This document shows positions 1 through 11,660 of a DNA stretch of 64,000 nt, one piece after another (position 1 is the first letter of the stretch; every line of letters starts with the position of its first letter). Source of the DNA: Prostheceraeus crozeri (lineage: Eukaryota; Platyhelminthes; Polycladida; Euryleptidae); assembly GCA_907163375.1 (NCBI GenBank), contig CAJQUW010000478.1, positions 124,001 through 188,000 of the forward strand, given 5' to 3'. The notes under the pieces were generated by a model. The model was given only the letters and a program-made list of their open reading frames with translations. It was not told the DNA's origin and searched no databases. A program made the position numbers and the translations under genes.

Positions 1-179
1 GTCAGTACTCCCCCTTACTGGAGGCTTCGACGGTGCTGACACAGTCAGACTTTAATCTGGTGTGTTGTGTTCTTTTAGTCCGGATGCCCTTCCAGACGAC
101 TTGCAATGACACTTTGGGAGCTCGACCTCTGAACCGAAGGATCCCTAGGCCAAGCACTTCACCACTGCGCCACGGAGAT
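1..179 (-). repeat. tRNA-derived SINE, copy 1
   Basis: This is a near full-length match to a second copy at 33791-33967. On the minus strand it reads as a tRNA-like head: a TGGCNCAGTGG-like A box close to the right end, then a degenerate B box (GGTCGAGCTC) about 45 bases on. That order is the RNA polymerase III promoter layout of tRNA-derived SINEs. The copy starts at the first base of the window, so its tail may be cut off. No flanking duplication can be tested. Confidence 0.65.
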
Positions 180-874
180 CACCAGTTACTGCAAGCTAAA
201 CATGGCTACTCTCAGAACCAGCTGAATCCAGTGGAGCAAACCTAATCGTTCTAGTGGGACATTGGATGCAGCTTATCAAATCCGCAGCATCAGCAGCTAT
301 TCATCAGATAGAAAAATACAATTACATGAAGAAGGAGATGACTATTTTTTGAAAGGACTCGCCGACCATGTTCCTCATTATCTGTAACTTGAGCTCTAAC
401 TGTCGGAAGAAGGCAGTCATGTATCATGATAGGAGACAGTCTGAAACTGATAACATGTACGCTGCAATCGGCGCCATTCGTAATTATAACCGCTCTATCA
501 AACGTCACAAAATAAGCGACAAGTTCTCAGAGAGAGTACAAACAATGTCTGATGAAGAACAAGCCGAGAAGAAAACGTGTTGTTGTGAGTAGTTTTCAAA
601 GTAGAAGATGTTTATCATATCGTGGGGCTTTTCATGAGGTTTCATATTATCTGGAACACCAAAATTTTGAGAGACGCCAGTAGAATGTTCTTTGATAGAA
701 AAACAACGCCAACACTTTTCGGGTTAGCGTCTCACACTTAAAATTCTTGCAGCATCGAAACAAAATGCTTGATTTTATTGAAAATTAAAAAGATTTAAAC
801 ACGTATGATGCATTATGATGAAAAGCTGCATATTGGTGTAAGATTCAATCTTAGACTTTCCGCTTTTTCCAAGG
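180..874. other. No recognised gene; one weak open frame
   Basis: Nothing recognisable by homology. The only item of note is a plus-strand frame at 368-583. It has an A at -3 of its ATG, encodes a charged 72-residue peptide, and runs into a GTGAGT donor-like site at 584. It could be a first coding exon but matches no family I know, and a chance frame is as likely. Confidence 0.3.
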
Positions 875-882
875 ATTGGAGT

Positions 883-1714
883 CATAGTGTAAGCATATAG
901 GTAGAGTGTGGACTCAAACAAGCATCTGTATGCAGTGAAAATGTTTAGATGAACAGATTCAGTTTTTTACGGAGATTACGTTCCTGTGGTCCAATTAATA
1001 TTTGGGCAGTTTTTAAAAAGCTAAATTTTTGCAAATGTATTTACTACCGACATGAGGTCCCTTTATAAGTAGTATGAAACAAGTTGGATATCAAAAGGGC
1101 TGAATATTTGCTCACAAGCATTTTAATTAATCGGAAATTAAGCTGATTGTCCAGGAAATTTCATGAACTGCATTATAATGCAAGTCCCTGCAAGTCTTCA
1201 AGGAATAGTTGAGAGCCTCTTAGCTGAGATGCCATGTTATAAATTCAATTTTCAGCGGCATGATTTTGTGATTCACAATTTGCGTCATTTCTTGAATCTG
1301 AGTAGTAATAGTAATGAGGAGACATCTTTTAAAGTTAACAATGATCAGTTTCTATGATTATGATGCTTTGTTCTTTCAGTGGCAAGTAGTTGGTGATGTG
1401 ATCACACAGAAGAAAATAATTTCATTATAATAAAGCTGAGCTTTTAGTGATGGTAGCCCATCGAATTGCTAATTTAAGAACCACATTATCTCTCCAAGTT
1501 GTCATGGCATGGAGGATTTGTGGAATATCGTTCTTTATTCTGAATTGCTAATCAGTCAAATTCGTGCACAATTCTGCTAAAGTGTAAAATTTTGCATTTC
1601 TCACAGGTGCTGCCTGGTTTCGACTCATGTTCATTAAATGAAATCAAAACTTTATGCACATTGGGGATTTAATAAATGCTGAGTTGCTACTCTACCTAAT
1701 ATACCTACTCTATG
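883..1714 (-). mobile_element. hAT-type MITE, family X copy 1
   Basis: An 832-bp non-coding element bounded by inverted ends (CATAGTGTAAG on the left, CTTACTCTATG-like on the right) and flanked by a perfect 8-bp duplication, ATTGGAGT (875-882 and 1715-1722). Eight-bp target duplications are the mark of the hAT superfamily. Its body matches, in opposite orientation, copies at 38397-40072, 8265-9402 and 11090-11660. Short frames inside are not coding. It is the most complete copy of the family here. Confidence 0.8.
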
Positions 1715-2014
1715 ATTGGAGTGGATAACAGTTGTTTGTTTGATGGTAGTTTCATCTGCTCAGGTTGGCGCCGATCTACATGTATGTCAATGCTTAAGAA
1801 GAGTGAGGTTTGTAAAACATGCAAAAGTTGCAGGTTATCTTGCAAGTTATTTTTTCAAAAAGTATTTTGTATTTAAAGAGAAAATATAATAACCGTGATC
1901 TTTACAAAGTACAGTGTACCGGTGTCATGAGATACATTTTCCTTAGGTTATGGTTTCCGGTAGGAAAAAGAAGCAATCGTTTTATTTTCTTGCAAGAAAT
2001 AAAAACCACATTAT

Positions 2015-2808
2015 AGTTTCCTACTTAGGACGGGAGCTACTGACACTTTCCTCCTAAATTCGCGCACAAACGGCTTAATAGCATGGATTTGTAGATCTTG
2101 AAACGCTGAATACAAAAATATAATTGAATGCTTGAGTGTCACAGCCAGTCGCTTTCGGTTATAGGCAAGGTTAAAGGATTCCCATTGGAATCCAATGATA
2201 AAATTCAAGAAAAATCTATGGATTGTGAAACACTTGGCAATTTTCGTTTATTTTCTTTTGCAGAAAAGAGACTATGTATCATAATGCCATGAAATTTGAA
2301 ACATGATTGAGTTCAGAACATCAACTTCGATATAGAAGTTGAAGTGAGTCACATGATTCAGGTTTTGATCTCTGAGAGTCTCTACAAAATGAGTAAATTT
2401 CATGTTTTGACTTAGTTTTGGCGATTTTGCTCATTTTGTAGAGGCTCTCAAACATCAAATACTGGATCATGTGACTCACTTCAACTTCTATATCGAAGTT
2501 GATGTTCTGAACTCAATCATGTTTCAAATTTCATGGCATTATGATACATAGTCTCTTTTCTGCAAAAGAAAATAAACGAAAATTGCCAAGTGTTTCACAA
2601 TCCATAGATTTTTCTTGAATTTTATCATTGGATTCCAATGGGAATCCTTTAACCTTGACTATAACCGAAAGCGACTGGCTGTGACACTCAAGCATTCAAT
2701 TAAATTTTTGTATTCAGCGTTTCAAGATCTACAAATCCATGCTATTAAGCCGTTTGTGCGCGAATTTAGGAAGAAATTGTCAGTAGCTCCCCGACTAACT
2801 AAGAAGCT
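2015..2808. repeat. 0.8-kb fold-back repeat
   Basis: Two arms of about 380 bp (2015-2393 and 2430-2808) are reverse complements with few differences, around a 36-nt loop. Both arms carry the same open frame of about 65 codons pointing outward from the centre, starting MNFIIGFQWESF. It could be a captured gene fragment or part of an unknown element. The arm ends fade out without a clear target duplication. A fold-back transposon or an inverted duplication of one longer repeat would both fit. Confidence 0.75.
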
Positions 2809-2944
2809 GAGAGCCTAAACGTATGCTCGGGACTTAGTTCCGTAGGTCTGAGTGTCCCATTGATGATTGATTTGCTTACTTATTGGTAGGGGCCTACTGT
2901 AGTCTGCAAAGAGATATGATTTAGGATTGCTTATCAAGATAGTG

Positions 2945-2950
2945 GTATAA
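2945..2950 (+). promoter_or_regulatory. TATA-box candidate
   Basis: TATAAA lies about 85 bases upstream of the ATG at 3033. This would place a start site near 2975 and give a short leader. It is meaningful only if the downstream exon is real, since TATAAA is frequent in AT-rich DNA. Confidence 0.25.
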
Positions 2951-3032
2951 ATGAAGCAATGTGACATTGCTTGACTGCGTACATCTACAAACACCATCGA
3001 CGTGAAGTCATCATCTTCTGTATCTGTTGTCC

Positions 3033-3258
3033 ATGGCCTTGCAGATCTTGCTCAGTCTTTTACTCCTCCTGTCTCTCGATAGTATTCGATTCAGTGTTGG
3101 ATTTGAGCTTGATAGCAGTAGGGGGGAAGCTTACGGCCCGACGTTTTTGGGTCAACGTCGCAATCAATCAAAGCCGCAAAAAGTGGTGAGCAAAAGCAAG
3201 AGGACATCGATTCTTGTAGCACCACTCTCATCCTCGCACCTACGCCCGCGAATAATTT
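3033..3258 (+). CDS. Candidate first exon of a secreted protein
   Basis: The frame from the ATG at 3033 encodes about 75 residues and ends in TGA at 3258. Residues 1-23 form a convincing signal peptide: a short start, a leucine-rich core (LLSLLLLLSL) and a small-residue cleavage region. A polar, basic segment follows. A GTGAGC donor-like site near 3184 suggests the coding part may be cut there and continue in an exon outside what I can recognise. A TATAAA lies about 85 bases upstream. I know no family for it. CT-rich DNA can mimic a leucine run by chance, so this stays a candidate. No second exon was identified downstream. Confidence 0.3.
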
Positions 3259-3259
3259 G

Positions 3260-4866
3260 AAAATAGTTGAACCATAAGCGCAATAAGCAGGAGATACATG
3301 TCGGCCTGTTTGATGCTTGAAAGGAACTCTCTAATGCATGCATTTGGTGCTACACATATTTAGTCAAATAATGCTTCAACTAAGGTCCATATAGATGCCA
3401 TTGTGAATCAGAAATTGATGGTAGTTCTACGCATGTGATGATCCCAACAAGTATTCCTCTGAGGACCATTTTGTAATTTACTGCAACTAGACCTATAATG
3501 AATTCGCAAATATCGGACTTCTATCAATATTCACAGAGTGAAAAGTAAACGATGCTCCCAAACCTGATTTTCTGAATTTTGAAGAACTTTGTCACATTAA
3601 TATGAATCAAATACCATGTGTGCGCTGTCATCAAGACCCTGAAAGATACAAGATAGCCTTGTGATGGCTTCGTTGCCTTCAATTATTACATTATACATTT
3701 TCTGCTTCTCGAATTCATATTTCATCTTTCTGAACAAAGAAAGTTAATTATTGATGGTTAGACAATTGAGTATACGAAGAATCGTGAGGAAATTAGGCCA
3801 ACACCTGTCAATGTTGCTAAAATTCACAAAAATAACAAATTGATGCTCAATCAATCTAGTTGAAGCAATATAAGGACTATCTATCAGAAATATTCTTCCC
3901 CCTCAGGAAAGGAAGGCACATCTTCATTACCAGGGATGAGACGAGGCAGTTCAGAGGAACTTCCCCACTTTCCCTCCCAAAATCTAACGCTGGCTCAATT
4001 TGATTCCAGACTGTGGACCTCGGAATTTTCGAGTGTCCGGAAATTTCCCATAAGACCATTTAACATCTTGGTTAAAGTTATTATGCGCCAGCGCATTTCT
4101 TCAGTAACTCTATTTTGAATACTGGAAATAATGAAAGTGTGACATGTCTAAATTTCTTTTTATACCTATTGATATGAGAATCCAATTTTACTCAGAGAGA
4201 CCTTGCAGTCGTTCAACAATCTGTGAAAATCATTATGCTACTTGACCAATATCTATGCATTCGTGCAATCATGCAGACAGAGACATCGAATTAGTACAAG
4301 TCTGACAAGCGATTTGCTTGCTGCAGCGAGAGACGGTTTGCTGTCACTTTTATTTTCATACATGCTTGAGTTTAAGATGCTCTTAGAGGGTTTTTAACGG
4401 TGACAAGAAGTTGAAATATCAATAAATAGGTAAATAAAGATATAGATTTTCTGATTTTACAGAAAAACGGAGAAAATCGGCTAAATAGTTCAAGAGAAAG
4501 GAAAGCGTCTGCTGTTCAGGAACTTTTGCAGGGGAGTGTACATCGAAATGGCAGAAATCACTGATTTAATGATCTTCGAATACGTCGTAAACAAAGCCTG
4601 CCCTTCTAAAATAGAAGAAATCAAGAACAGGAAGTGAGAGGTCGAAAAAACTTTAAACTGAAAAATTTCACATTTAGCGTCCTCCTGCAAAAAATAATTA
4701 ATGGCTTTCATTTAAAGAAATCATAGCTAAAACACCCTGCTCTTATAGTGAATTATTTTCTGCTCAAGACAGTGAGAAATTGTAATCAAAGTAGGAAAAT
4801 AAGACGTGGAACATTGATATTTATTATTTGATACAGGCAAAACGATAGCGAAGTGTTCTAGTGAAA
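3260..4866. other. Unrecognised AT-rich sequence
   Basis: About 1.6 kb with only short opposing frames at 3877-4118 that shadow each other, and no repeat ends that I could pair. Confidence 0.4.
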
Positions 4867-4868
4867 TA

Positions 4869-6492
4869 CAGTCCGTTTCATAAAAAGTGGATCATACTAA
4901 AATTTGACTAAATAAAACATAAGTATGATACAGAAAGCATTTTTCATGTTATTTCATGTCCCTAATATATTTAAATGTCCTTATATAATCTGATAAGCTA
5001 TGATACAGTAACGGTTCTTAAGAAGCTAATATTTTGTGGCCCTACCCTTATTGTCAATGACATTACCAATTCGTCTAGGCATTCATTCTCTCTTTTTAAC
5101 AGTGACGTAAGTTGTGATACGCCATCTGTAGGTAGCAGTGAACGACGAACGTTACGTTTTAGAATACTCCATATATTTTCTATGGGATTCAGATCAGGAG
5201 AACGAGCTGGACAAGATAATGTCCTAAGCCCTAATTGAGACTTGCATAAGTTGATTCTACTACTCCTGTGACACGCAGTATTATCATCCATAAATAACCA
5301 AGTCGATGGATCACCAAGTTGATCTGTCATTTGGCCAATGTTCATTCGTAAAACATTCACATAGCGTTCAGAATTCATGGTTCCTTGGGGTATGTGAAGT
5401 TCAGAGCGGCCATTGGTCCAAATGCCAGCCCAAATCAGTAGAGTCGCACCACCTTGTACCCGGGGACGATGTAAATGTCTCGGAATTTCCTGATCAGATT
5501 TTATCCATAATCTCAATCGACCATCACTATCCTTCAGACGGACTGATGCCTCATCAGACCAGACAACCCGATGCCATTGATTTCGCCAGTGACAATGACT
5601 CATTGCCCATCTGAGACGTCTTTTTGTATGCTGATCTGATAATTCGATCTGAGAGGGCCTCTTACAGCTCTTGAAATTCGACTCAATAAGTCTTCTACGA
5701 ATAGTGGACTTAGAAATAGACGAGTCTAGTGCAGCCATCTCAGTTAACGAGAGACTTGGATCAGCTTTAACAAATCTCAAAATTAAGCGGTCTCTACGTT
5801 TGGATGTTTTGCGTGGACGACCAGAGCCCTCTTTACGACAGAGTCGAAAATCATCATTATGCCATCGATGCACATTTGTGTAAGGGACATTTAGTCGCTT
5901 GCTTGTAGCTCGCAAAGAAAACCCTAGTTCGTTCTAGCAAGGCTGACACTTTGCCTTTTGTGAATGCGATCTCGTTATTGTTCATTTGTGCCTTGTATTG
6001 TTTTCAACCGGTAAGAGATAGATTTCTAGCTGAAAGCAATCAGGAGTGCTGCCAACACCACCGCAACGAAGTCAGGAAGCTATGGAACATGAAGTCCAGT
6101 TAATCACATGTAGCAGTTACATTATTGTTGATGAATAATGGTGCTATACTGGCTCTGATTGACCGATTTTCTTTATTTTTGTTTTGCTTGATAGCTTTTA
6201 GCTTGTAGAACAACATATTACATAACAAAGGAAGCAAATGTAATTTTAAAAGAGTGAGGTATGATTTTGTGTAACATTGAAAATTAATGAAGATCAAATT
6301 ATCTACTACTTTTTTTATCTATAACAGGAAAACAACTCAATATTCATGCTTGAAATTTCCAACAATGATATTAGTCAGCACAACTGACATATCTTCCGAA
6401 TTTCAGAGAAACTCGTTCACGTTTGGCGGAGTTAGACAAAGTTGAAGTTAAGGCGATGTTTAAGGGTGATCCATTTTTTATGAAACAATCTG
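4869..6492 (-). mobile_element. Tc1-type transposon, nearly intact
   Basis: The element is 1,624 bp, the usual Tc1 size. Its ends are inverted repeats: the left end reads CAGTCCGTTTCATAAAAAG and the right end, on the minus strand, CAGATTGTTTCATAAAAAA. Both continue into TGGATCA. TA dinucleotides flank it (4867-4868, 6493-6494), as expected for Tc1/mariner insertion. It holds one minus-strand transposase gene with a single obvious frameshift near the N-terminus. Confidence 0.93.
4998..5985 (-). pseudogene. Tc1 transposase (DD34E), one frameshift
   Basis: Cut-and-paste transposase of the Tc1 family. The long frame (5915 to 4998, 305 codons) begins inside the first helix-turn-helix. It contains a GRPR motif (residues 32-35 of that frame), a second HTH region, and a complete catalytic triad: D121 in WSDEA, D211 in MDDN, and E246 in NPIEN, with 34 residues between the last two. 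The likely true start is the ATG at 5985. Its frame is lost at about 5930, where a one-base shift joins it to the long frame (the expected SLRATSKRL continues in the other frame). The catalytic core has no stops. The gene is probably dead, but only just, and a sequencing error at the shift would make it intact. Confidence 0.9.
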
Positions 6493-6683
6493 TAGATAGA
6501 TTTCACTTTTGGTGCAGTTGATAACCAAATCTAGTCTAATCCTACACTATCGAAAATAAGTTTCAATATGAATGTTCATTTCACATTCTAAAATGAAATG
6601 CAGAGTAGCTTTTTCTAGCTTTTTCGTCTGCTATACAATACTCGAACATCAATTGACTTGATACATTGCGAACGAATGCCGAA

Positions 6684-7786
6684 ATGCAAGTAAAACAAGC
6701 CATCGAACAGAGCATAGTTCAAGAAGGTCACACAAAAGAATTGGCTGTTTCAATATATTCAGGACCTTCCACAGAATTAGAAAGGTCGTCTCTTCTTCTG
6801 TTTGACTAGAAAGGAAGCATTGGAACATGTAACGTTAATGAAATGGCACAGTCTGCTGACATAAAAACATAGCAATCGAACAATGAAGAGTCAGTTCAAC
6901 ATTAAACACGCCAAACTGTCTGAAGTTTCAGTTACTGTTATCAGCCGGATCACACAGCTAAGAGACACAGTCGATGTCAAGTTCTACAGAAAAGTTTGTG
7001 AACGTTTTTTCGTGTGCCTGCTAACTTTTTTACAATGATCGGAGGGTCGCAATGTTATCGAGAAAACTTTTGCGCATAATTTGATCTGAATTCTTCGAAT
7101 CTGAAAGAATGGTGGCGATCGGAGCATTTTGAAGGAATTCACAGCAATCTGCAAGCGACGCACGACTATTTTTCCTATCTCTGTAAGGTATTAAAAATTT
7201 CTTTTTGCCCACTTAGTAAGTTCCTGCATGTGCCATCGTTTTTGAATCAGTTTTAACTTCTAGCAAACTGATGCGCTTAAACAATCCAATTCTGTGGGAC
7301 CTTCAAGCCGGGCTCGAAAAGATGATTGCTGTGAAGGTGTGCTGATGAGAATAATTTATGACGAGATAGAATTACACTGCGCCGAAAAAAAGTGATCCAT
7401 AAATTTCCAAGATCAATTCTGAGTCTTTTGAAGGAACAGAGAAAGCGAAGACATCCTCGGAAACGATGAAGACAATGGAAGAAAATCTGAAAATAGTTTT
7501 TTTGAATCGTACATACAGTTCTTATAAAGATATGGATCCTAGCAACTTCAATACAGTCGTAACAAGCAAACTTTCATACAGAGTCGAGTACTGAGATCGG
7601 ATTTCATCTTCAACCTATTAACGATTTTCTTTTTACTATTCCACCCTCTGTAGTAGCAGCGTAGAGAGCGCTTTCCAATGATGGTATTTTTTAAAGAAAG
7701 TTTCGCACTACAGACAATGAAACAAAACATTAAGTGTGTCTCATTCGCTCAAGCTTTCATCAGAAAGAAGATCATCATAGTTGACA
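6684..7786 (+). pseudogene. hAT transposase relic, interrupted by MITE H1
   Basis: A frame from the ATG at 6684 is interrupted at 6769. Skipping the H element and one copy of GGACCTTC makes it continue in frame to a stop at 7393. Further on (7620-7786) a hAT dimerisation-domain signature is readable: IPPSVVAA, a stop codon where the conserved glutamate should be, RALSNDG, then after a frame change a segment ending SFAQAFIRKK. The similarity to ZBED-like hAT C-termini is clear at that end. The middle is too decayed to align by eye. The gene is not functional. Confidence 0.65.
6770..7296 (+). mobile_element. hAT-type MITE, family H copy 1
   Basis: A 527-bp element with ends CACAGAATTAGA and, inverted, CACAGAATTGGA. 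A perfect 8-bp duplication, GGACCTTC, flanks it (6762-6769 and 7297-7304). It matches 35974-36495 throughout and part of 8474-9069 in reverse. It has no credible coding region. Confidence 0.9.
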
Positions 7787-8264
7787 ATTGTGACTTCGCA
7801 TATTTTTTAACATGGCTTACCCGTATGCATAGATTCGCTACCCTCAATAAAATGACTTTTATTGTATTCATCTTATAATTTGTAATGCCTGTAATGCTGG
7901 TTTCATTACCGAATACCGAATACCGTTCAAATACCGAAATACCGGTATTACGAAAATGATCCGGTATCGCGACCCCTATCGTTTACAAGTGCACCTAACT
8001 GTTGTGTATTGCATGAAGAGTTATCTCCATTCTGGAGGTGTTCACTGCTCTCCGGTTTATGCTGGACTTTCTTAATGATGCAATGAGATATCGGAAAAAG
8101 CAAGAAGACCCCTACCCCATCGTAAATCCGCAGGGATTTCAGAGCAAGTGGATCACCGACATGTTCTCCAATGAGCAAGTATTATAGCATTATCCATCAC
8201 CTGTCCCTCGAAAACTGAATGTCGTTCAAGACATTAGGCTCCGGTCAAACAGAACACGAAGCGA

Positions 8265-9402
8265 CGTTCCTCATACCACAAACTACCTGCCACTGAAAGA
8301 TCAAAGTATTATAGTCAAAGACAACGATCATTATCAACATTAAAGTATGTAAATCGGTCCACATTACTATCCAGATTTAAGAAATTAAAGATAAATTTAG
8401 TGAATCAATTATGCCGATGAAAATTGAATTAAAGACTTGAAATGTCGGCGAAGAAGCACAGTAAGATCTCAACCACAGAAATAAATATTTTGTTTATCTG
8501 CTTCGGTTTGCTAGAAGTGTGATTAATACGAAACTGACGGCACATAGAGGAACCTATTAAGTGGGCAAGAAGGAATTCCTAATACCTTACAGAGATAGGA
8601 AAAAAAGTCGTGCGTCGCTTGCGGATTAATGTGAGTTCCAGCAAAGTGCTTCGATTGCCAAAATTCCTTCAGATTCGAAGACTTTAGATCATTGCCCACA
8701 AGTTTTCTCCATAATGTTGGCCCTTCCGATCATTATTAAAGAAAGTAGCAGGCGTACGAAAATTAGTTCACCTGATGTTTTTACATCCTCTCCTCGGCAT
8801 TGCTCACTGTATAGTGCATACATTGAATCGAAGCAAAGACAGGGATGTGTGTTTTGGTGTGTGCGAAGTGATATCACAGCACGCACGCATCTCTCACTGG
8901 GTCTGGTGTCCCCTGCTGACAGCTTATTGTTTGCCAAGTGATACACGAATTATCCATTCGAGAAGGAGCAAGTTGTCTAATTCTGTGATGTGCCATTTCG
9001 ACATTAAGGTTGCATACAATTCTTCCTTTCTAGGAAACCGAAGCGCGCGCAGATGAATATAATTCTGTGATCTCAACTTTTCCATGAAGACTTGCATTGT
9101 AATGTGGTTCATGTAATTTCCATGATAATCATCATAATTTCTGCTTAATTAAGATCCCTGTTAATAATTGTCCCTTCCTTTTGATAACTAATTAGCTACA
9201 TACTATTGATATATAAGTACCAAATCACTAGTATAACTAGCAATCACTAGCAAAACTTTAGCTTCCCTTAAAAGCGATCCAAAATTTTTTTGGACAGCAG
9301 GAACGTAATCTCCGCAAAAAACTGAATTTTTTGATGCAAATATGTTCACTGTGTTCCGTCATTTTTTGAGTCGACACTACCTAACTGTATACTTACTCTC
9401 TG
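8265..9402 (+). mobile_element. Family X copy 3, split by MITE H3
   Basis: The segments 8265-8473 and 9078-9402 together match the second half of the family X copy at 38397-40072, ending in the degraded X terminus TATACTTACTCTCTG. The first half is missing. The break holds a family H element. This copy also shows the X sequence without the nested MITE seen at 39298-40055, so it serves as an unoccupied reference for that site. Confidence 0.75.
8474..9069 (-). mobile_element. hAT-type MITE, family H copy 3
   Basis: A 596-bp element with inverted ends of about 30 bp beginning CACAGAA on both sides, flanked by a perfect duplication ATCTCAAC (8466-8473 and 9070-9077). Positions 8555-8770 match copies H1 and H2 in reverse orientation. 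The rest, including a stretch around 8780-8960 with frames open on both strands, is specific to this copy. Confidence 0.85.
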
Positions 9403-11089
9403 GCACACATCTTGATTGCTATCGGCATTGCTGAAAAATGCATAATCGGGATCAATGTGCAAGCGATAAAGTGATTTCTAACATTCTATTTGTACTGTGT
9501 TTCAGCTTTTAAATGTGCTCTCCTAAATGTAGATCATTTTCCGGATCAATAGCTGTGCATCCGTGGCGCTGCGTGCTTTGTTAGTCTTGTGAACCATCAG
9601 CCAATCGATGTGTGCTCACGCAGATTGAATCACGTTGATGATATTCAATTATTAAAATCATATATCAAGAAATGATTTATTGGTAATGCAACAATGTGAA
9701 ATGCTTATACAAGGAACCTGTTCTTCGGAATCACATTACTTCTCCTTAATATCATGTTATCAAGATTTCACCGAAACCACAACATGTAAAATGATCATCA
9801 AATTTGATCATCCATGCTTTTATCCAGCAACTCATTAAATTTGAATCCACTCTCTATCCAATTTTCTATGAGATCGTATCAGTTGAAGCGTCATTTTCAT
9901 CAACTATTTCAAGATTCTAATTTTGATTGTCAAGGATTCTAGCGGTTGCATGGAGAACAGCAAGTAAGATTTCAATAATTTAGGGAGATATAAGACTTCC
10001 TTCTCTCAAGCTATAATGAAACGATTGAATTAAGTTGTGGAAACGCATTAAATTGACTTTGTTGTCAACTGTTTATAGAATGAATCATTTATTGGAGCAT
10101 CGGAGTTTTGGAGATGTGTGTTAATCAGATTTTGGGATATTGATTGATTCTGAAGCCGATATAGAACTCTACATGCCGAGTTTTTACAGGGAGGGGGAAA
10201 TCTCTGCTCGCACAACAAGGTGAGATCAGATTGGAGCGGCAGACGATTGATTTTCTAAATTATTGCGAAGAGTCAATTAGTTCATCAAGTGCGGGATTGG
10301 CTTTATCAGATTGATGTATAAGGCTTCTGATGTGCCGATTTATGATAACAATGCAGAAACATCGTTACTTTAACTATACATCTACATTATATCCATAGCA
10401 GCAGCGGGAGGTGCTAATTCGACTCCTCAATAATAATAATAATAATTAATAATAGACGCGCATATTTTGGAGCTGTGCCTTAACAATGGAAATCGGGAGA
10501 TATGACATACGGTTGCAATTTGACAAAAATGATAATCACACGATCATAAACAAAATGCTTTAGTAATGAATGTAAAAAAAGAACTATGTAAACGAGCAAA
10601 ACCATTGTTTGACAATTTTATCCTTTTAACTATGAATGACGAATTTCTCTTTGCTGTTACATTGACTGACATGGTAACCTTTAGCGAATAAACCAGACGT
10701 TGAGGACATAAGTGATGTAAACGATGATTCCGATCTTGGGAAAGAGATGAGAGAAAGTCAAAACCGAAAATGATATAGAGTTAAAGCAATCACATTCTGC
10801 GCACGTTCTAAGGAAGAGCTGGTCGATCTGCTGAAACCAACAAACATGACAGGAGAGTATTCTAAGATACTTCTCACATGTAGAACATGAGAAGACACGC
10901 ACTTATCTCATTTTCGTCGAACATGAGAAGTCTTGACGATGCATTTTTAGTAACATTATGCATCTTCATAAACTTTCAGACTAGGAAAATCGTGCATATA
11001 AAAATTGAAAACATTTGGTGGCTCATCTCTGATTTTTTCGTCGTCTTATTATGTCAAACATTTCAGAAAAAGTGTGGACCATTTCATTA
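9403..11089. other. Unrecognised AT-rich sequence
   Basis: No gene signal. A short AAT microsatellite lies near 10427-10450. Small frames at 10681-11262 have no recognisable content. Confidence 0.4.
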
Positions 11090-11660
11090 ATCAACTCGAG
11101 CTGAGACCCATTGCCATTATGAGACAAGTAATTTTTTTCAGTTTTGGAGAAATCTACACGGATTTGACCAATATATTGATACTAATGCAGAATAAAGAAA
11201 AGTATTTTACAAACCCTCTGTGTCATGACAACACTGGCGAGGTGATATGTTTATTAAATTAGCCATTCGATCAGTCTTAGAGATGGGAGTGTTTTCTTAA
11301 CCGTGATCATGTTGCAGACCATACCGGCCACTGAAAGAGTTAAGTATCATTAAGATATAAAATGGGTCCGCAGTATTATTCAGATTCAAGAAATGAAATA
11401 CAAATTTAGTGAATCATAAAATCATGCCGATGAAAATTGAATTAAAAACTTCAAATTTCGGCCAAGAAGTACAAAGATCTCCACTTTCTCATGAAAACTT
11501 GCAGTATAATGCGTTTCATGAAATTTCCTTGACAATCAGCTTAAGTTCCGTTTAATTAAGATCCCTGTTGATACATTTTCATTCCTTTTGATATCAAATA
11601 GGTTTCATACTGGTTATATAGATCAGGTACCAAATCGTTGGTATCCTGACACAGGAATTA
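11090..11660 (+). mobile_element. Family X copy 4 (fragment)
   Basis: This stretch aligns by eye to the middle of family X. Shared landmarks are the ACTGAAAGA segment, the GCCGATGAAAATTGAATTAAA segment and the TTTAATTAAGAT segment in the same order as at 38735-39010. Neither terminus is present, so it is a truncated or strongly diverged copy. Confidence 0.65.

Larger units (their letters stand above)
6640..7977 (+). mobile_element. Decayed hAT element (hAT-2)
   Basis: The right end, 7915-7977, is a hAT terminus: it reads inward as TAGGGGTCGCGATACCGG and carries the degenerate ATACCGAA-type subterminal repeats common at hAT ends. A hAT transposase C-terminus lies just inside it. The left end is not visible and may have been lost against the neighbouring Tc1. 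A family H MITE (6770-7296) is inserted in its coding region. Confidence 0.6.
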
